Assembly: GCA_007124075.1 (NCBI GenBank) | Contig: SLFV01000029.1 | Coordinates: 1-14,964, forward strand | Reading direction: 5' to 3' | Length of the DNA stretch: 14,964 nucleotides | Origin: Roseimaritima sp. | Lineage (GTDB): Bacteria > Planctomycetota > Planctomycetia > Pirellulales > Pirellulaceae | Shown: positions 1 through 9,608 of the stretch, one piece after another | Numbering within the stretch: the stretch's first letter is position 1 | Layout: every line of letters begins with the position of its first letter | Notes under the pieces: generated by a model | Told to the model about the DNA's origin: nothing | Seen by the model: the letters and a program-made list of their open reading frames with translations, nothing else | Database searches by the model: none | Position numbers and translations under genes: made by a program

Positions 1-1728
<1,728 letters not shown>

Positions 1729-1833
1729 TCAGTGAAAGGATCAGAAATGTACAACTCACTACCTAACGCCCGTTTCTCCGCCCGCTCTTGGCCGACATCG
1801 CGGATCTTGCAATGCTTCGCGGACAGAACGTCG

Positions 1834-1861
1834 CTGCCAGAAAGAAAAAACAAACTGGCAG
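1834..1861. promoter_or_regulatory. Inverted repeat upstream of groEL (possible operator or 5'-UTR hairpin)
   Basis: A perfect 7-base inverted repeat, CTGCCAG ... CTGGCAG, flanks a 14-base purine-only-plus-C loop (AAAGAAAAAACAAA). It sits 124-151 bases upstream of the groEL start and about 165 bases upstream of the divergent 1711-2130 region's end. In a groEL transcript the loop would be U-rich. It is not a CIRCE element. The whole 1711-2130 spacer otherwise shows only an A/T-rich stretch near 1900-1930 that could hold promoters; I cannot place -35/-10 boxes with confidence. Confidence 0.3.
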
Positions 1862-2130
1862 ATCGGGTTTTCCATTGTGCCCTGCAGCAACATGCGTGCC
1901 GTAAAATAAATTTGGTTCCCTAAGTTTTTTGCAGACAGATGGTTGCGATGAAAAACCAGGGTTCTTTGCGATGGCCTGCCGTCGACCGCATGTCACTCTG
2001 ACAGCCAGACACGGTTACAGTATGGGTGATTCGTGACGCCGCCAACACGCTGCCTTTTGCTTCGTCCGTTTGTGGGAAGCGACCCCTCGTTTCCACATGT
2101 CCTAACGCCCTGATCTTTTTGGTGCCTGAT

Positions 2131-3543
2131 ATGCCTCGGTTGAGTGAATTGATTGCGTCCTTGCCGTTGCCCAGCCGGAGTGTGGCCGAGCGCGCACACC
2201 TGGTCGCTTTCGATAAACAGTCGACACGATTCTCATTCCTGAGAGCTTTCCTGTGGCTTGGCTTCGCCTGGGCGACCGCCTACGATGCCAACTGCCAGGA
2301 GGAGGGTGGCCGCCCTGGCAGGCCAGTGGAAGACAATCCGGTTGCGGCCCTATTTGCCGAGGTTGGCCGTGGGGAGACGACGCTGCGGTACGACCGTCAC
2401 TTCGGGTACCTGAAATCACTACTTGCGGCCTGGGACATTCCTGTCTCTTCACAATCGCTGGTCTACGCCAAAACCAGTTTGCAGGCGGGCAGGATTTCAC
2501 CGTCGAATCCGCGGGCGATTTATTTCAATGACGACGTGTACGTTGCTTGGGTCCGGGGCAGTTCTTTGCTGGAAGTGGCCACGACGGATCCTGAAGATGG
2601 CGCGGCGTTCTACAGCGTTCAAATGCAACCCTCCAGGCCTGTGGTGCGCCGTGAAGGTAATCGCTGCCTTGCGTGCCATGACCTGACGATGACTCAGGGG
2701 GTCCCCGGGCACTTGGTTCGCAGTGTGATGACGCGTTCCTCTGGGGTGATCAACAGCCTGACACGCTCTTACGTCACCGATCACGCCAGTCCGTTCTCCG
2801 AACGCTGGGGCGGTTGGTACGTGACGGGCACGCTAGGTGGAATGAAGCACATGGGCAACGCGTTCTTGAAAGATGAGGAACTGGTGCCCTTCGGGGCGGC
2901 AGATCGCTCAGACCTGTCCGCCGACATTGATCCCGAAGGTTGGCTTTCGCTGCATAGTGACGTCGTTGCATTGATGGTTCTGGAGCATCAAACGCAAATG
3001 CACAACCTACTGGTGCGGAACAATCGTACTGTACGCGAAGCGTTACAAGCCGATGCGGGGAGCGCAATGCCCGACCCTGTGCTGGGGCCCGAACAAGGGG
3101 CAGGGCGGTCGGGCGCTGAACAAACAAATAGCGAAGCGCAGAAAATCGTTCGGGAGGCAGCACGCGAGATTCTGCATTACGCATTATTTTCAAAAGAAGC
3201 GTTGCTAGATCAGCCGATTGTTGGAAGCAGCAGCTTTGCGGCCGACTTTGCCAGTCGTGGGCCCTGGGATTCCCAAGGGCGTTCGCTGCGAGAGTTTGAC
3301 CTACAGAGACGGTTGTTTCGTTACCCGTGCAGCTACGTAATTCATTCCGCAGCTTTCGAACGTCTGCACCCTGCGTTGCGAGAATCGGTTCTCAGCCAGC
3401 TTTTCAACGCCCTGGGAACCAGCCAAAACAAGGGGCTTGCCGCCCACCTGGACCCTCAGCAGCGCCAAGCGATCCGCGAGATCATCCAGGCGACGGTCGC
3501 CGACTTGCCAGCAGTTTGGCATGCCGATGACGAGGAGACATGA
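2131..3543 (+). CDS. Exported protein with a single CxxCH (c-type haem) motif
   Basis: From ATG 2131 the product has 470 residues. The frame is open upstream to a GTG at 2026, and a GTG at 2182 is also possible; none has a strong ribosome-binding site. A hydrophobic stretch (FLRAFLWLGFAWATAY, residues about 33-48) follows basic residues and suggests a signal peptide or membrane anchor. A globular region with YAKTSLQAGRISPSNPRAIYF-type sequence follows. C179-L-A-C182-H183 is a canonical covalent haem-c attachment site, the only one in the protein. I have the impression of similar proteins in planctomycetes and acidobacteria, annotated as hypothetical or cytochrome c-like, but I know no function. 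The likely place is the periplasm, with a possible redox or haem-sensor role (inference). It stands alone; the next gene starts 130 bases downstream. The gene is secure; the function is unknown. Confidence 0.85.
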   Translation: MPRLSELIASLPLPSRSVAERAHLVAFDKQSTRFSFLRAFLWLGFAWATAYDANCQEEGGRPGRPVEDNPVAALFAEVGRGETTLRYDRHFGYLKSLLAAWDIPVSSQSLVYAKTSLQAGRISPSNPRAIYFNDDVYVAWVRGSSLLEVATTDPEDGAAFYSVQMQPSRPVVRREGNRCLACHDLTMTQGVPGHLVRSVMTRSSGVINSLTRSYVTDHASPFSERWGGWYVTGTLGGMKHMGNAFLKDEELVPFGAADRSDLSADIDPEGWLSLHSDVVALMVLEHQTQMHNLLVRNNRTVREALQADAGSAMPDPVLGPEQGAGRSGAEQTNSEAQKIVREAAREILHYALFSKEALLDQPIVGSSSFAADFASRGPWDSQGRSLREFDLQRRLFRYPCSYVIHSAAFERLHPALRESVLSQLFNALGTSQNKGLAAHLDPQQRQAIREIIQATVADLPAVWHADDEET

Positions 3544-3550
3544 GTGCTGC

Positions 3551-3632
3551 AGCGCCCTGTCACTGCCACGGCCTTCAATGCCCACCAAATGCCGGAATCT
3601 GCCCCATCTCGCAGAAAAGGCCGACGGGCGCT
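3551..3632 (+). promoter_or_regulatory. Potential nested stem structure in the purQ leader
   Basis: Between the haem-protein gene and purQ an outer 7-base stem (AGCGCCC 3551-3557 with GGGCGCT 3626-3632) encloses an inner 7-base stem (CGGCCTT 3569-3575 with AAGGCCG 3617-3623). Inside this is a 5-base hairpin (TCTGC 3598-3602 with GCAGA 3611-3615). There is no T-run after it, so a simple intrinsic terminator is unlikely. It could be a transcript-end structure of the upstream gene, a purQ leader element, or chance. The ten bases GCCCACCAAA occur twice, at 3580-3589 and 3651-3660. Confidence 0.25.
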
Positions 3633-3673
3633 AAGATTTGTGAGTTGTTGGCCCACCAAAGTTTCCCGTTGAA

Positions 3674-4483
3674 ATGGTATCGATCATTATGGCCGCGCCA
3701 CGTGTTCTGGTCCTGCGAGCCCCCGGCACAAACTGCGACGAAGAGACTGCCTATGCGTTTCGCTTGGCTGGTGCGATTGCCGAGCGTGTGCATGTGAATG
3801 AACTGGTGGCCAATGCGGCCCTGGCATCGCGTTACCAAATCTTGTGCCTGCCAGGTGGATTTAGCTATGGAGACGACATCGGTGCGGGGCGCATTTTGGC
3901 CAGTCGCATGCGACGACACCTCGCAGGCCTATTGCGTGACTTCACCGATCGGCAAGCGGATCGGTTGATGCTAGGGATCTGCAACGGCATGCAAGTGATG
4001 ATGCGGTTGGGTGTCCTGACGGATGGTTTGCCGTTGGGTCACGCCGCCACACTGGCCTGGAATGCGCATGGCCGGTTTGAAGATCGCTGGGTGCATCTGG
4101 CGATCGACCCGCAATCGCCCTGTGTGTTTTTGCGTAACTTAACCAACGTTTACTTACCGATTGCCCACGCCGAGGGCCGCTTTTTGGCCTCCAATGCGAC
4201 GGTGCTGCAACAGATGCAGGCTGCTGGAAGACTAGCGTTACGATACAGTCAGCCAGCCGGGATCGTTCACAACCAGGCGTTAGAATTTCCCCTTAACCCC
4301 AATGGCAGCCAAGCCAACGTGGCCGGGGTATGCGATGCTAGCGGGCGGATCTTTGGTTTGATGCCGCATCCTGAACGTCACCTTGATCCAACGCATCACC
4401 CCTTTTGGACGCGGCGACGTGAACTACCCGAGCATGGTGAAGGCTTGGTGATCTTCCAAAATGCCGTAAACTATTTTCGATAA
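3674..4483 (+). CDS. purQ: Phosphoribosylformylglycinamidine synthase, glutamine amidotransferase subunit PurQ
   Basis: Supplies ammonia from glutamine for FGAM formation, the fourth step of de novo purine synthesis, in a complex with PurL and PurS (neither is in this window). The N-terminus reads VLVLRAPGTNCDEETAYAF, typical of PurQ. The class I amidotransferase triad is visible: nucleophile Cys103 in GICNGMQ, and His232 and Glu234 in MPHPERH. LPGGFSYGDDIGAGRILA is the family's signature around residues 59-76. At 269 residues it is longer than Bacillus-type PurQ (about 227). ATG 3674 is used; an internal ATG at 3689 gives a start five codons later, and neither has a clear ribosome-binding site. 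Only 15 bases separate it from the dihydroorotase gene, so the two are probably cotranscribed, joining one purine and one pyrimidine step. Confidence 0.95.
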   Translation: MVSIIMAAPRVLVLRAPGTNCDEETAYAFRLAGAIAERVHVNELVANAALASRYQILCLPGGFSYGDDIGAGRILASRMRRHLAGLLRDFTDRQADRLMLGICNGMQVMMRLGVLTDGLPLGHAATLAWNAHGRFEDRWVHLAIDPQSPCVFLRNLTNVYLPIAHAEGRFLASNATVLQQMQAAGRLALRYSQPAGIVHNQALEFPLNPNGSQANVAGVCDASGRIFGLMPHPERHLDPTHHPFWTRRRELPEHGEGLVIFQNAVNYFR

Positions 4484-4498
4484 AGGATTAACCAACAC

Positions 4499-5857
4499 GT
4501 GGCAGACAGTGCACTTCTATTCAGTCAAGTCCAAGCCGTCTTGCCAGACGAAATCGTGACGACAAACGTTTTGATAAGCAATGGTGTGATCGCTGACCTA
4601 GATGCTGCGGGTACGGTGACTGCAGATCAGAAAATCGATGGCCGCGGGCTGTACTTAATGGCGGGGGTGATCGACGACCAAGTCCACTTCCGCGAACCAG
4701 GTTTGACTCACAAGGAGGATCTTGCCAACGCATCTCGGGCTTGTGCTGCGGGTGGCGTTACGACGTTCCTGGAGATGCCCAACACCAAACCGCCGGCAAC
4801 AACCATCCGGGCGGTCAGACACAAGGAATCGCTAGCGGCACAAAAGTCGCTTGTAAATTACGGGTTTTATATTGGTGCCACCCCCGACAATCTGACGGAG
4901 TTGCAAGCCGCAACGGACGTGCCCGGGATCAAAATTTTTATCGGCAGTAGTACAGGAAACCTGCTGGTGGATAACCAAGAAGCGCTGGAACGGATCTTTT
5001 CGCAAACGAATTTACCTTTGTGTGCCCACTGCGAGGACGAAGCCACTGTGCGTAACAACGCACTAAAATACGAAGGCCGAAGCGACGTTGCGGTTCACTC
5101 GCTTATCCGCGACGTTGAAGCTGCCAAAATCGCGACTGCGCGAGCGATTGATTTGGCCTGCCGGCACCGGCACCGGTTTCATGTGTTACACGTCTCAACG
5201 GCGGCAGAACTACCGCTCCTTTCGCCTGAGACACGGCCTTTCGTGACGGCCGAGGTCTGTCCGCATCACCTGTTTTTCAATGTCGATGACTACGATCGAC
5301 TGGGATCGCTGATTCAAATGAATCCTTCGGTGAAAACATCGGAGGATAACCAACAACTGTGGCAGGCTTTGCGGGACGGAAAAATCCAAGTGATCGCCAC
5401 CGATCACGCCCCCCACACGCTGGAGGAAAAGCAACAACCGTACCCTCATAGTCCTTCGGGTTTGCCAGCGGTTGAAAACAGTTTGGCGTTGCTGCTAGAC
5501 CAAGTCACGCGGGGAAACTGTCGCTTGACCGACGTGTCGCGTTGGATGAGCGATGCGCCAGCACGCGTGTGGGGAATCGTTGGCAAAGGGAGAATCGCTC
5601 AGGGCTACGACGCAGATTTGGTCTTGGTCGATTTGCGACGCCACCAAACGATCCAAAATGAACGGCAACATACAAAGTCGCGGTGGTCCCCCTGGGCTGG
5701 GCAGACACTAACGGGCTGGCCGATCGCGACTTGGATCAAAGGGGAATGCGTCTACCGCGATGGTCAGTTTGACGACCAGGTTCGCGGCAGCAAGCCTCGT
5801 TTTGATCACCAGCGCGGCGGTTACTGGTCGACTCCTGACGGCATCGGGCTGGCCTAA
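4499..5857 (+). CDS. pyrC: Dihydroorotase (amidohydrolase superfamily)
   Basis: Cyclises carbamoyl-aspartate to dihydroorotate, the third step of pyrimidine synthesis. GTG start at 4499 with AAGGA about ten bases before it; 452 residues, close to the usual 420-450 for class I enzymes. [13 protein letters not shown] (62-74) carries His63 and the substrate-binding Arg65. [10 protein letters not shown] follows at 93-102. Lys145 in [10 protein letters not shown] may be the carboxylated metal-bridging lysine. His177 (AHCEDE), His231 (LHVST) and Asp302 (ATDHAPH) match the remaining metal ligands. The first His of the usual HxH is Gln61 (DDQVHF). I recall the same [10 protein letters not shown] wording in Bacteroidetes enzymes annotated as dihydroorotase, so this may be a lineage feature rather than inactivation. 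A pseudoenzyme partner or a related cyclic amidase remains possible. Confidence 0.9.
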   Translation: MADSALLFSQVQAVLPDEIVTTNVLISNGVIADLDAAGTVTADQKIDGRGLYLMAGVIDDQVHFREPGLTHKEDLANASRACAAGGVTTFLEMPNTKPPATTIRAVRHKESLAAQKSLVNYGFYIGATPDNLTELQAATDVPGIKIFIGSSTGNLLVDNQEALERIFSQTNLPLCAHCEDEATVRNNALKYEGRSDVAVHSLIRDVEAAKIATARAIDLACRHRHRFHVLHVSTAAELPLLSPETRPFVTAEVCPHHLFFNVDDYDRLGSLIQMNPSVKTSEDNQQLWQALRDGKIQVIATDHAPHTLEEKQQPYPHSPSGLPAVENSLALLLDQVTRGNCRLTDVSRWMSDAPARVWGIVGKGRIAQGYDADLVLVDLRRHQTIQNERQHTKSRWSPWAGQTLTGWPIATWIKGECVYRDGQFDDQVRGSKPRFDHQRGGYWSTPDGIGLA

Positions 5858-5874
5858 CGGCCTGAAATGTTGGC

Positions 5875-6855
5875 CTAGACGTATCCCTCCACCAGCATGC
5901 TGGCAGGTTCCTCGCAGTAGCACTTACCCGGCCAATTTCGCCACCAGTTTTCAAACAAACGGTACTGTGACTTCACAAAGCCGTACTGGCTGTCGCTGAG
6001 GCGATCGCTGCCATGAAGCGTATGTTCGTACCGATCATGTCCGGCAAGCACCATTAAAGCCTTGTAGTACAGCACCAAATCAGGGCCCTCATCAAAAGTC
6101 GACAATACCTTCAGGGCGTCGTCAAGTTCGATTGCCAGACCGCGAGCGACAACGTCACCTTGCGCGGCGGCTTTGCACAACGCGACCAACGTCAGGACAG
6201 GCCGCGGCAGACAGTTACCGATTCCCGTGATTGCCCCACGTGCCCCGCACCGCAAGAAACCATGCACCACTTGCGTATCGACTCCCGCCATCAAGATGAT
6301 GTCGTCGCCACCACTGGTGATATGTTCGGCCGCATGGCTCAGCGACTCCGCCCCGCCGAATTCCTTGAAACCAACCAAATTGCCAAATCGGTGTCGCAAT
6401 CGAAAAAACAGTTCGGCTTTGGTTTCGAAACCATAGTAGGGACTATTGTAGATGACCGCAGGCAGTTTGGGACCTGCCTGCAAAACATCCGAAAAATGCT
6501 GTTCCTGTGCGGCGGGAGACGTTCCACGAGACAGCACGCGCGGGATCACCATCAAGCCGTGTGCACCGACTTGCTGTGCGTGCGCGGCGTGCTCCACAGC
6601 CAATCGAAGATTCTGGGCTCCCGTGCCAACGATTACACGAATCCCGGCAGAGACCAAATGCTCCACACCCTGCTGACGCTGCCGATCGGTCAATAGCGGC
6701 CATTCCCCCATCGAACCGCAGTAGACGACCGCATGCATCCCTTCACTGGTTAAATACCGAGCTGTTTCAACCAACGTCTGCCAATCGGGATTGCCGTTAG
6801 CATCGCAAGGGGTCATCAAGGCGGGAATGCAGCCCTGAAATACCGAAGCATCCAT
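5875..6855 (-). CDS. DapA-fold lyase/deaminase, probable 1-pyrroline-4-hydroxy-2-carboxylate deaminase
   Basis: A (beta/alpha)8 aldolase of the DHDPS/N-acetylneuraminate lyase family, 326 residues from the ATG at 6855 (an overlapping TTG sits one codon earlier). The Schiff-base lysine is Lys164 in LVGFKEFGG, and the partner tyrosine is Tyr136 in VIYNSPYYG. The GTTGE loop of true DHDPS is replaced by CGSMGEWPLL (46-55), so it is unlikely to make dihydrodipicolinate. Downstream of a hydroxyproline epimerase and a D-amino-acid dehydrogenase, the best fit is conversion of 1-pyrroline-4-hydroxy-2-carboxylate to alpha-ketoglutarate semialdehyde and ammonia (the role of Pseudomonas LhpC and Sinorhizobium HypD). 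That specificity is inferred from context. It follows the dehydrogenase gene by 132 bases and converges on the dihydroorotase gene with 17 bases between. Confidence 0.88.
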   Translation of the reverse strand: MDASVFQGCIPALMTPCDANGNPDWQTLVETARYLTSEGMHAVVYCGSMGEWPLLTDRQRQQGVEHLVSAGIRVIVGTGAQNLRLAVEHAAHAQQVGAHGLMVIPRVLSRGTSPAAQEQHFSDVLQAGPKLPAVIYNSPYYGFETKAELFFRLRHRFGNLVGFKEFGGAESLSHAAEHITSGGDDIILMAGVDTQVVHGFLRCGARGAITGIGNCLPRPVLTLVALCKAAAQGDVVARGLAIELDDALKVLSTFDEGPDLVLYYKALMVLAGHDRYEHTLHGSDRLSDSQYGFVKSQYRLFENWWRNWPGKCYCEEPASMLVEGYV

Positions 6856-6987
6856 CAATATTGACTTTCATAAAAAGGAGCGGCGACGCGGCAACCCTGA
6901 GCACCATACACCAGCATCCAAGGATAGGTACAATGCCCGCTCACTGCAAATGGTATCGAGGGGCCGTGAGTTCCGATGGTCGACTGC

Positions 6988-8241
6988 TCAAGAAAATCTG
7001 GACAAAGCGTAGGGCCGGGGATCGATGTGCGGAGAAACTTCCGCCGCTAACTCCGCCACCAACCTGCCGGTCGCGGGGGCCGTCGACAAACCGATCATGC
7101 CGTTGCCGGCGGCGACGATCACATTGCTGACAGGGCTGCGGCCAATGCACGGCAGACCATCGTAAACCATCGGCCGCCACCCCGACCAAGCTCCAGACAG
7201 TTTTTCCGGTAGCCGAATTCGCAAATGCTGCTCGGCTATGCGACGAAGCATGCGTAACCGATGCTGCTCGATGCGACGATCGTAGCCCGCAAAACGCATG
7301 GTCGAACCGACTCGAAAGGCATCTACAAACGGTGTTACCGCGACATGAGTTTCCTCGAAAATCATCGGTCTTCGGGGCATGTCCGAGGGTGCCGACACCG
7401 TAAAGGAATAGCCTTTGCCAGGCTGAACAGGGAGCGAACATCCCAGCGACCGCGCAAACAAACCCGTCTCCGCTCCCGCGGCCAGTACAATAAGATCGGC
7501 ATCCCGGGCCTGCTGTCCTGTCCGAACGGCAACGGCTCTACCTTGCTGAATCTCAATCCCCGTTACTCCCGTACCTTGTTCTATCTTACCGCCGAATGCT
7601 TCAAATTGGTCGCGAAGCTGGCTTAACAGTAATTCCGGACGCAAATGCGTGTCCTCCGGAAAAAACCAACCACCGCCAAGCCCGGCTCGCAGCGAAGGTT
7701 CCAACTGCTGTACATCCCGGCCGGGGTAAGCGGTCACTGGCAGCGAATACTCTTGCTGCAAAATCTCCACCGTGGATCGGTAACGGTCAAACGCCGCTGG
7801 CGATCGAAACACCAGCAGCAGGCCTTGCTCCTGCCATTGCGGATCCACTTTCTGCTGACAGATGAATTCGCGATACAACCGCATCGACGACACCAATAGC
7901 TGCTGCCGGCCCAGTGCCGCCTTGGCCTGGCAATGGGCGTTGCAGTGTCGTGCAAACCTCCACAGCCAGCCCCACAGCCCCGGATCAAAGCGTGCCGCGA
8001 TCGACACCGCTCCCCCAGGTGTAAGCAGTTGTTTCAGCGTCGACCAAAACACGCCGGGGCCGGCGAGCGGCAGAACGTGGCTGGGACATACGAAGCCACA
8101 GTTGCCCGAAGAGGCACCACTGCCCACACAATCACGTTCCACAATGGTGACGCGAAAACCTTGCTGCAGCAAATACCAAGCACTCCAGCAACCGACTAAG
8201 CCACCACCGATTACCACTACTGAATTACCGCGTTGATTCAT
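6988..8241 (-). CDS. FAD-dependent D-amino-acid dehydrogenase (DadA/DAO family), probable D-hydroxyproline dehydrogenase
   Basis: 417 residues from ATG 8241. The N-terminal dinucleotide-binding motif VVVIGGGLVGCWSAWYL (8-24) ends in a strand with a ribose-binding acid (IVERD, about 33-37). The C-terminal GWRPMVYDGLPCIG followed by AGNGMIGLSTAPATGRLVAEL is typical of the DadA branch of flavin amine oxidases. There is no obvious signal peptide; such enzymes usually associate with the inner membrane and feed electrons to quinone. Its start lies two bases after the epimerase stop, with a GGGG-type ribosome-binding site inside the epimerase end, so translation is likely coupled. The neighbours suggest oxidation of cis-4-hydroxy-D-proline to 1-pyrroline-4-hydroxy-2-carboxylate. 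A D-alanine or D-proline substrate cannot be excluded from sequence alone. Confidence 0.92.
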   Translation of the reverse strand: MNQRGNSVVVIGGGLVGCWSAWYLLQQGFRVTIVERDCVGSGASSGNCGFVCPSHVLPLAGPGVFWSTLKQLLTPGGAVSIAARFDPGLWGWLWRFARHCNAHCQAKAALGRQQLLVSSMRLYREFICQQKVDPQWQEQGLLLVFRSPAAFDRYRSTVEILQQEYSLPVTAYPGRDVQQLEPSLRAGLGGGWFFPEDTHLRPELLLSQLRDQFEAFGGKIEQGTGVTGIEIQQGRAVAVRTGQQARDADLIVLAAGAETGLFARSLGCSLPVQPGKGYSFTVSAPSDMPRRPMIFEETHVAVTPFVDAFRVGSTMRFAGYDRRIEQHRLRMLRRIAEQHLRIRLPEKLSGAWSGWRPMVYDGLPCIGRSPVSNVIVAAGNGMIGLSTAPATGRLVAELAAEVSPHIDPRPYALSRFS

Positions 8242-8243
8242 CG

Positions 8244-9185
8244 CTACCCCTGCGGGATTCCAAAGTGGTATGGGTCGTGCGGGTCCAGCAACACCTTGGT
8301 TTCGGCAGTCACAAACGCGTTGGCTGTGATCGTTGGAAGGACTCCAGTCGACGCTGCTTGGTAACTGGCTTTAAAAACACTGCCGATGATCGATTGCTGT
8401 CGCCAGGCTTGACCTGGAGCCAGAGCACCATCGGCCGCCAAACAGGCCAGTTTCGCACTGGTCCCCGTTCCGCAAGGGGAACGGTCATACTCCCCACCCG
8501 GACACAGCACAAAATTCCTGGCATCGGCAACATCCCGATGCGAAGGTGGCCCAAACAATTCAATGTGGTCGATTTCAGCTCGATTGGCACCGAAAATTTG
8601 CTGTTGCTGCAATGCGTGGCGAATCCGTAGGCATCGCGTTTTCAGTTCCGGCAAACATTGTGGGCTCAGCTTGTCCGAGGCGGTTAAAAAAAACCAATTG
8701 CCCCCGTAGGCAACGTCCCCGACAATCTGCCCCACCCCAGGGACAGTCAGCTTCAGGCAATGGTGAAACCGGTAGCTTTCAACATTCGTAATCGAGACGC
8801 TTCGGTCGGCGTGCAACGTTGCGAAGACATCGCCAACGGGGGTTTCAAATTTGTGAACGCCGAAACCGATTTGCCCTCGGTGATGTAACGCGACCACCAC
8901 CCCGATCAAACCGTGACCACACATGCCCAGGTAGCCGCAGTTATTGAAGAAGATAACCCCCGCAACTGAACCGGGATCCAACGGGGGCTGCAGCGTCGCT
9001 CCGACCATCCAATCGCTGCCGCGCGGTTCATGGATCAACGCGGTTCGCACCCAATCGGCATGGGCCCGCATTTCCGCCAACCGAGCGTGCATGGAGCCCG
9101 AACCAAGGTCGGGGACTCCATTGACGATGACTCGCGTTGGCTCCCCGGCTGTGTGAGTGTCAACCACCTCCAGCGGATCATTCAT
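8244..9185 (-). CDS. 4-hydroxyproline epimerase (proline racemase family)
   Basis: Interconverts trans-4-hydroxy-L-proline and cis-4-hydroxy-D-proline without cofactors, using two cysteines as acid and base. Both are present: Cys89 in GMCGHGLIG and Cys238 in DRSPCGTGTSAK. The start at ATG 9185 gives MNDPLEVVDTHTAGEPTRV, the usual N-terminus, and 313 residues, a normal length. The frame is open upstream to 9365, but those 60 codons are unlike the family and rich in basic residues. It is the first gene of a three-gene minus-strand cluster in which each product feeds the next. Two inverted repeats lie just upstream. Proline racemase activity is an alternative, but the dehydrogenase and deaminase neighbours argue for hydroxyproline. 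Confidence 0.94.
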   Translation of the reverse strand: MNDPLEVVDTHTAGEPTRVIVNGVPDLGSGSMHARLAEMRAHADWVRTALIHEPRGSDWMVGATLQPPLDPGSVAGVIFFNNCGYLGMCGHGLIGVVVALHHRGQIGFGVHKFETPVGDVFATLHADRSVSITNVESYRFHHCLKLTVPGVGQIVGDVAYGGNWFFLTASDKLSPQCLPELKTRCLRIRHALQQQQIFGANRAEIDHIELFGPPSHRDVADARNFVLCPGGEYDRSPCGTGTSAKLACLAADGALAPGQAWRQQSIIGSVFKASYQAASTGVLPTITANAFVTAETKVLLDPHDPYHFGIPQG

Positions 9186-9251
9186 GGATGGCTCTTGGGG
9201 GTGTTCGACGGATGCTGGCGTGTGGCTTGCCCGTGACCTGGACATTGCATA

Positions 9252-9273
9252 TCGTTGGGATGACGCCCAACGA
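9252..9273. promoter_or_regulatory. Inverted repeat upstream of the hydroxyproline cluster
   Basis: Perfect 8-base arms TCGTTGGG and CCCAACGA surround the six-base loop ATGACG, 67-88 bases upstream of the epimerase start. There is no T-run, so it is more like an operator or leader hairpin than a terminator. The regulator gene, if any, is not in the window. Confidence 0.3.
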
Positions 9274-9278
9274 GCTTC

Positions 9279-9294
9279 AACAATGCAAATTGTT
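9279..9294. promoter_or_regulatory. 16-base palindrome AACAATGCAAATTGTT upstream of the hydroxyproline cluster
   Basis: Arms of six bases (AACAAT and ATTGTT) with a four-base spacer form a compact dyad of the size bound by many one-component regulators. It lies five bases beyond the 9252-9273 repeat, in the 423-base spacer between the divergent epimerase and S41 protease genes. The rest of that spacer (9186-9608) shows no further clear signals; I could not place -35/-10 boxes for either direction with confidence. Confidence 0.3.
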
Positions 9295-9608
9295 AGCTTT
9301 ATCTTTAGCGCCGGGACGCGCATGTGGTGAGCGTAGCGTTTGCCACGGGTTATGAAGGTGGTCATTTTCGACTTTCTTCAGAAAAAATCAAGCTCCCCTG
9401 CTCGCGCCAAACCACACAATTGGCAACCTTGTTGCAGTAACGTTGCGGTTGTTCAGATTGTCGGGAAACTGGCGAACAAATGGGGAAGTTTTTTTTTGAC
9501 CGGGCACAAATGGTGACCTATATTTTTCTGGCCGTTGGTTTGGACCTCGCGGCTAGATCGGCATCCTCCAGCCGACTTCCCATCCCCGCGCCCGACGGAA
9601 AGCTGCGC

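Noticed and set aside
5851..5875. GGCC(T)AAC ... GTTGGCC stem between the convergent dihydroorotase and deaminase genes
   Set aside because: It has a bulge, a ten-base loop and no T-run on either strand, and it overlaps both stop codons; too weak to call a terminator.
6160..6800. Several plus-strand open frames of 74-178 codons
   Set aside because: They are antisense to the DapA-fold gene, which has its catalytic Lys and Tyr in the expected spacing; no independent coding evidence.
6856..6987. Small gene or regulatory RNA in the gap between the dehydrogenase and deaminase genes
   Set aside because: No open frame with a ribosome-binding site, no clear hairpin and no promoter could be seen in these 132 bases.
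9186..9365. 60-codon extension of the epimerase frame
   Set aside because: The family starts at MNDPLEVVDTHTAGEPTRV; the extension is basic and low in conservation-like features, and it covers the inverted repeats.
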